A stretch of DNA of 9,085 nt from positions 1 to 9,085 of the forward strand of contig DXCD01000026.1 of NCBI GenBank assembly GCA_019116185.1, given 5' to 3'. The stretch is from Candidatus Mediterraneibacter stercorigallinarum. Its GTDB lineage: Bacteria > Bacillota > Clostridia > Lachnospirales > Lachnospiraceae. Within the stretch, counting starts at the first letter, position 1, and the number at the start of each line of letters is the position of its first letter. The position numbers were made by a program, and so were the translations under genes. Under the pieces are notes generated by a model. That model was given only the letters and a program-made list of their open reading frames with translations. It was not told the origin of the DNA and ran no database searches. Below are positions 5,322-9,085 of this stretch, piece after piece.

Positions 5322-7571
5322 TCATTCTTCAATTACCGTCACTTCCACGAACGTCCCATCCCGCCCGCAGGCATATAGCTGTCCATCATCTAGCAGGATA
5401 TACGTCCAGAATACATTGTAAGAATATTGATCCTCCGGATCTGACACATTCTCCAGATATCCCTGGTACTCCTGTTCAGAGGAAAATGACAGTCTGTCCA
5501 GCCATACCATCCGCACATTGCCCTTTACCTGTACCGGTTCACGAAACTCCTCTTCCACGCGGCTGTCCACTCCGCACTGCTGACTGCTGTTATCGCCCCA
5601 CATCCAGAGCGAGCCGTCGCTGCGGATCACAGCCATGGTCCTTCTCCCGGCATCTGCATAAACCGCATGGTCCATAACCTGCTCAAATCCACTGTATTCC
5701 CGAATCACGTTCCCCGCCCGGTCACACAGCCGTCCCGCGCACCACACAGTCCCGTCTTCCTTGAGCACGATCATTCCGTAATCACTGCATTTTACATACT
5801 GGACATCGCTCATCAGCTCCAGCGCGGCAGTGGTAAAACCGGGACTGTCCTCTGTCGGGAGTTTTCCCGTCCCCATCAGTACCCCGCTGTCTGTCAGATA
5901 GACCATAAACTCTTCCCCGAGGGAAACATGGCAGACATTCCTCGCCACTTCCGTCTCACGGTAAAATCCCTTTGCCGTGATATCCGGTTCCGTGGTTCCA
6001 TTTCCCAGCTCGCCGTGCTCGTTGGCGGACGCGCCATATAATGTGCCATACGAGTCAATGAAAAATCGGCTTGCATAGTTCGCTTCATTATGAGAATAGC
6101 AGTTGTCGATCTGTATTTCTTCTGCTGTAAGATGGAGCGCCGCCTTATCCGGTGTGGTTACATAGACCGGCTCCCTGCTGCCCTGGTCCCCGGCTCCTGC
6201 ATTCCTTTGCGTGTCTTCCTGTCGCTCTGCTTCCGTTGTGTCTGTCTCCGCCTGTCCGCTTTCCGCCCAAGTCCCGCTTTCTGCGCTTCTGTCGTTCCAC
6301 CATTCAAGCCTGTTTTCTCCAATGGCAACAACAGCTGTAAATATAGCAAAACACAATATCGGCAGGAATGTCCGCATGATTTCCCGCATCTTCTGCGGTC
6401 TTTCCTCCTCGAAACTATATTTTCTCCCCGCATATTTCTGACAGAGCGCCCGTACCTGTCCGTTTTCTTCTTCTGTCAGGTTTCCTTTCGGGAGATAAAT
6501 CCTTCCAATCACAAAACAGTCCCGTCCTTCTGTGATCTTCCGGATTTTTTCCCACGGCTGCCAGATCTCCCCGCCCGACCGGAATAGTACGCCGCTGCGT
6601 CCTATCTCGAGCACAGAGGGAAAGCCTGCGTTTATCTGACGTTCTCTTGCCTTTACGGCACGCCTGCCGGACAGGAGACGCACCTGCCTCAAAACGGGAA
6701 TACCTATGATGATCAAGGCGATTCCAAGAATCGCCATCAGGGAAAGCTGTCTGCTTTCGGAAAAAGCACACCGGATCAGATAGTACGCACAGATTCCCCC
6801 AATCCAGATTCTGGTCTCCATATAGTAAAAAGGCATGCTGTCACGCACATATCTAAGATAGCCCTCCCGTATCTCTTTCTGTGCCCGGGCATCCTCCTGC
6901 GGATTCCCCTGTGAGGATTTCCCCGTAGCTGATAACGTGTTTCTTCCGGAAAGAACAAGACTGATCTTCTCTTCCTCCTCCACGAATTCCTGCCTGTACA
7001 CTCCTGAACAGTATCTTTGCAGATGATTGCGGATCGAGCGCACGCTGTCTCTCTTCAAATACATCTTCAGGATTGTCAGCGCTCCGCTGCCGCTCTGTAT
7101 CCGGAAGGCTCCACCGTCTTCTTCTACCAGGGAAATCTCACTATAATACCAGCATTTCCGCTGGCCTTCTCTGTTTTCTGTTATCAGACATTCCGCCGTA
7201 AAGAATCCGGAAAACCATCCGGCTTCATACTCCCTGATCTTTGCCGCATACGCCTTTCCGGTAAGACTTGCGTGCCATTTACACACTACATACAGAGGCA
7301 GCAGGACAAAGAGCGCACTGCGGAGCATCCCCTTCAGCAGCGCCCACAGGAACAGCGTCCCCCTGCTCCATCCCCGAAATCCGAGCACGCCCTCCGCAAG
7401 CCCCCAGCCAGTTGAAAGCAAGGCGTCAAGTGCCTCAATTCCAAAGATAAACAGTACCACAGCAGCCACAGCCAGATTACGGTACTTCCCCTTTCTTTCC
7501 TCGTATCGCCGTCTGTAATTTTCGGGGACCGGATCGCAGATAAAGTCAGGCTGTCTCTTCCTCTCATCCAT
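5322..7571 (-). CDS. Membrane protein with tandem YcxB-like domains and an extracytoplasmic RCC1-like propeller (uncharacterised)
   Basis: Predicted 749-residue polytopic protein of unknown function. Hydrophobic segments lie near 33-52, 72-97, 255-270, 276-298 and 400-417. After helix pair one comes a YcxB-like soluble region (about 118-187). After helix pair two comes a clearer one (about 312-384), with the family-typical WQPWEKIRKI, FVIGRIYLPKG and short helical end. A fifth helix leads to an acidic, low-complexity linker (about 425-470) and then RCC1-like repeats: GTLYGASANEHGELGNGT (509-526), GVLMGTG (563-569), GTVWCAGR (607-614), GSLWMWGDN (653-661) and GQLYACGRDG (730-739). Positive charges place the N-terminus and both YcxB-like regions in the cytoplasm and the propeller outside. 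The start at 7571 has GGAGG at 8 nt; an in-frame ATG at 7607 overlaps the upstream stop as ATGA and would add 12 residues. It forms an apparent operon with the upstream membrane gene. YcxB and RCC1 calls are by pattern, not search. Confidence 0.85.
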   Translation of the reverse strand: MDERKRQPDFICDPVPENYRRRYEERKGKYRNLAVAAVVLFIFGIEALDALLSTGWGLAEGVLGFRGWSRGTLFLWALLKGMLRSALFVLLPLYVVCKWHASLTGKAYAAKIREYEAGWFSGFFTAECLITENREGQRKCWYYSEISLVEEDGGAFRIQSGSGALTILKMYLKRDSVRSIRNHLQRYCSGVYRQEFVEEEEKISLVLSGRNTLSATGKSSQGNPQEDARAQKEIREGYLRYVRDSMPFYYMETRIWIGGICAYYLIRCAFSESRQLSLMAILGIALIIIGIPVLRQVRLLSGRRAVKARERQINAGFPSVLEIGRSGVLFRSGGEIWQPWEKIRKITEGRDCFVIGRIYLPKGNLTEEENGQVRALCQKYAGRKYSFEEERPQKMREIMRTFLPILCFAIFTAVVAIGENRLEWWNDRSAESGTWAESGQAETDTTEAERQEDTQRNAGAGDQGSREPVYVTTPDKAALHLTAEEIQIDNCYSHNEANYASRFFIDSYGTLYGASANEHGELGNGTTEPDITAKGFYRETEVARNVCHVSLGEEFMVYLTDSGVLMGTGKLPTEDSPGFTTAALELMSDVQYVKCSDYGMIVLKEDGTVWCAGRLCDRAGNVIREYSGFEQVMDHAVYADAGRRTMAVIRSDGSLWMWGDNSSQQCGVDSRVEEEFREPVQVKGNVRMVWLDRLSFSSEQEYQGYLENVSDPEDQYSYNVFWTYILLDDGQLYACGRDGTFVEVTVIEE

Positions 7572-7579
7572 CTTATTTT

Positions 7580-7584
7580 CCTCC
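7580..7584 (-). promoter_or_regulatory. Ribosome binding site deciding the start of the RCC1/YcxB gene
   Basis: GGAGG on the minus strand ends 8 nt before the ATG at 7571, ideal spacing. The ATG at 7607 has only GGAG at 4 nt, and the ATG at 7586 has a poor site. This favours 7571, although the ATGA overlap at 7604-7607 could allow coupled reinitiation. Confidence 0.6.
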
Positions 7585-7603
7585 ATACTCTCTGTTCTTA
7601 ATA

Positions 7604-9067
7604 TCATTCTTCTCCGGGGATAAAGAAATGGTAGTCTTCATTTCCCGCTGTGTCCCGTTCCATCGCCATTGCCGGGGCATCCAGCCCCACCGTGGGATCT
7701 GTATCATATCCGGCAGGGACAAGGAGATACGCCCCCTCTCCTTTCATGACCCGGTAAGTCGTCTCCAGCTCTGCCTGGGAACTTCCCCCCTCCCCGGAAG
7801 CGCTGGCATAAGTATTCTGCTCATTTACTCTGACCACACAGTCATAACTGTCCCCGGCTATCAGTTCCATATGGAGGATCTGGCAGTCTACGTCCACGCC
7901 GTTCGAAGCAAAAAGCTTATACCTCTCCTCTACCCCGCAGCGCACGATCCAGAAAATGTCATCCTCCTCTGTGACGACCCTGATGCCGCCATAGGGGTCA
8001 GGCTCATACTGGCTGAGCGCAGGATCTTCTCTGAGTGTCTGCTTCATCCTGTCACGCAGGGCTTCTCCGTTCTCCTCTCTCGACGGCGTCGGCGCAATCT
8101 CCATATCAGCCCCTTCCGGCAGACTCGTCCGCGAAAAATACACCGGGGCGGATTTCTCCATTGTCACCCTGCACAGGGCGACCGTACCGGACTCCACCAC
8201 ATCTGTGTCATCGCCCACTACACAGTCCTCTGTCAGCACCAGCGTCCACTGAGGGAGTCCGCCTTCACACAGTGCGACAGCCAGAGTGCCGAACTGCACG
8301 CAGTCTTCCGAATCGTAAACCTGCTCTCCCTCCGATGGTGATACTACCGTAATGCCTTCCGGTCCTGTCTTTAGTTCCCATCCCGCGGTATTTTTCCCTT
8401 CTGCACCCCATCCGCCCTGTACAACATTATAGACATAATACGTTGTGATGCCGTTTCCCCTGTCCCCGTAGGTCATAACATACTGATGGACCTCCCCGTC
8501 ATCCGGAGACCGATAGGTCACCGCGCACGCCTCGTCTGCCAGCCACTGCAGCTTCATCTCCTCCTCCGCTGTATAGGGAAACGCATCGGACATCCTGGCA
8601 AACCAGAGGATCTGATTCTGGTAAGTCGTCACCCTGCCTGTGCTTCTCTCGTATTTAAGTACTGCCATATGCCCGTCCGGCGAAATGCTCAGTACACTCT
8701 TCCGCGCAGACGACTGGACAGACGTATAAATCCCTGCTGCCAGCAAAAGAACCAGTATCGCTGCCGAAATCCCTGCACATACAAAACGCTGCGTCCTGTT
8801 TTTCAGAAGAAGACAAAGCCCGCACGCCGCCAGCAGAATGCTGACTCCAAAAAAGAGACAGGGCAGCCAGTCAATCACATATTCAAACTGGCTCCTGCCG
8901 CTCACATACAGGTACGCAGCGTGCATACACACAGTCAGGAGCAGCGGGAGAAAAAGAACTCCTGCAATGATCCGCCTCTTCAGGGAACCCTCATGCTCCC
9001 CCGGCGGACATGGATGACCTTTCCTTCTCCCTCCAGTCCCCAGCACCGGCATTCCTTCCCGTTCCAT
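7604..9067 (-). CDS. Uncharacterised membrane protein with three N-terminal helices and a large extracytoplasmic region
   Basis: I do not recognise this 487-residue protein. Hydrophobic helices lie near 33-55, 65-88 and 95-116. Basic residues before helix 1 (KRR) and between helices 2 and 3 (KNRTQR) put the N-terminus inside and the remaining 370 residues outside. That region begins with SISPDGHMAVLKY (127-139) and has LQWLADEACAVTY, a pattern reminiscent of TolB/WD40-type propeller blades. It ends with an acidic tail. The ATG at 9067 has only a weak GGGGA upstream, and the frame stays open to the window edge with no stop, so the true start may lie outside the window; the first 30 or so residues look unstructured. 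Its stop precedes the RCC1/YcxB gene by 32 bases, or overlaps it as ATGA if the longer start is used, so the two are probably co-transcribed. No promoter is visible in the window. Confidence 0.8.
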   Translation of the reverse strand: MEREGMPVLGTGGRRKGHPCPPGEHEGSLKRRIIAGVLFLPLLLTVCMHAAYLYVSGRSQFEYVIDWLPCLFFGVSILLAACGLCLLLKNRTQRFVCAGISAAILVLLLAAGIYTSVQSSARKSVLSISPDGHMAVLKYERSTGRVTTYQNQILWFARMSDAFPYTAEEEMKLQWLADEACAVTYRSPDDGEVHQYVMTYGDRGNGITTYYVYNVVQGGWGAEGKNTAGWELKTGPEGITVVSPSEGEQVYDSEDCVQFGTLAVALCEGGLPQWTLVLTEDCVVGDDTDVVESGTVALCRVTMEKSAPVYFSRTSLPEGADMEIAPTPSREENGEALRDRMKQTLREDPALSQYEPDPYGGIRVVTEEDDIFWIVRCGVEERYKLFASNGVDVDCQILHMELIAGDSYDCVVRVNEQNTYASASGEGGSSQAELETTYRVMKGEGAYLLVPAGYDTDPTVGLDAPAMAMERDTAGNEDYHFFIPGEE

Positions 9068-9085
9068 ATGACTGCAATTCCCCGT

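Noticed and set aside
1..9085. CRISPR array, tRNA, rRNA, insertion sequence or prophage genes
   Set aside because: No regularly spaced direct repeats, cloverleaf, rRNA-like sequence, transposase or integrase was seen on either strand.

Overview
The window looks like chromosomal DNA from a gut-type Clostridia, most likely Lachnospiraceae. The grounds are a moderate GC content, strong Gram-positive GGAGG ribosome binding sites, TTGACA/TAtaaT-type promoters with extended -10 elements, an L-box riboswitch ahead of dapA, and YcxB-like membrane proteins. The taxonomic assignment is inference; no rRNA or marker gene is present.

Left part (1-3970, minus strand): a three-gene operon encodes a molybdenum hydroxylase of the xanthine dehydrogenase family. 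It is transcribed FAD subunit (267 aa), [2Fe-2S] subunit (163 aa), molybdopterin subunit (780 aa). The genes are packed with no gaps: a stop codon directly abuts a start, then TGATG shares one base. Together they would form one cytoplasmic heterotrimeric hydroxylase passing electrons from the Mo centre through two [2Fe-2S] clusters to FAD. A strong sigma-A-type promoter lies about 150 bases upstream, with two notable dyads in the leader. Downstream of the operon is a 156-base gene-poor stretch holding a 40-codon ORF that may be part of a dispersed repeat.

Middle (3971-5277, plus strand): a divergent promoter drives a leader with a textbook lysine riboswitch, an intrinsic terminator, and dapA (4-hydroxy-tetrahydrodipicolinate synthase). 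A strong, partly bidirectional terminator closes the dapA unit. This is a self-contained, lysine-controlled, single-gene unit.

Right part (5322-9085, minus strand, convergent with dapA): two adjacent genes encode uncharacterised membrane proteins. The upstream one (487 aa in the window, 5' end uncertain) has three predicted membrane helices and a large extracytoplasmic region. The downstream one (749 aa) appears to carry a duplicated [two helices + YcxB-like domain] unit, a fifth helix, an acidic linker and an extracytoplasmic RCC1-like beta-propeller. The pair is the best candidate for an undescribed system here. No mobile element, tRNA, rRNA or CRISPR array was seen.
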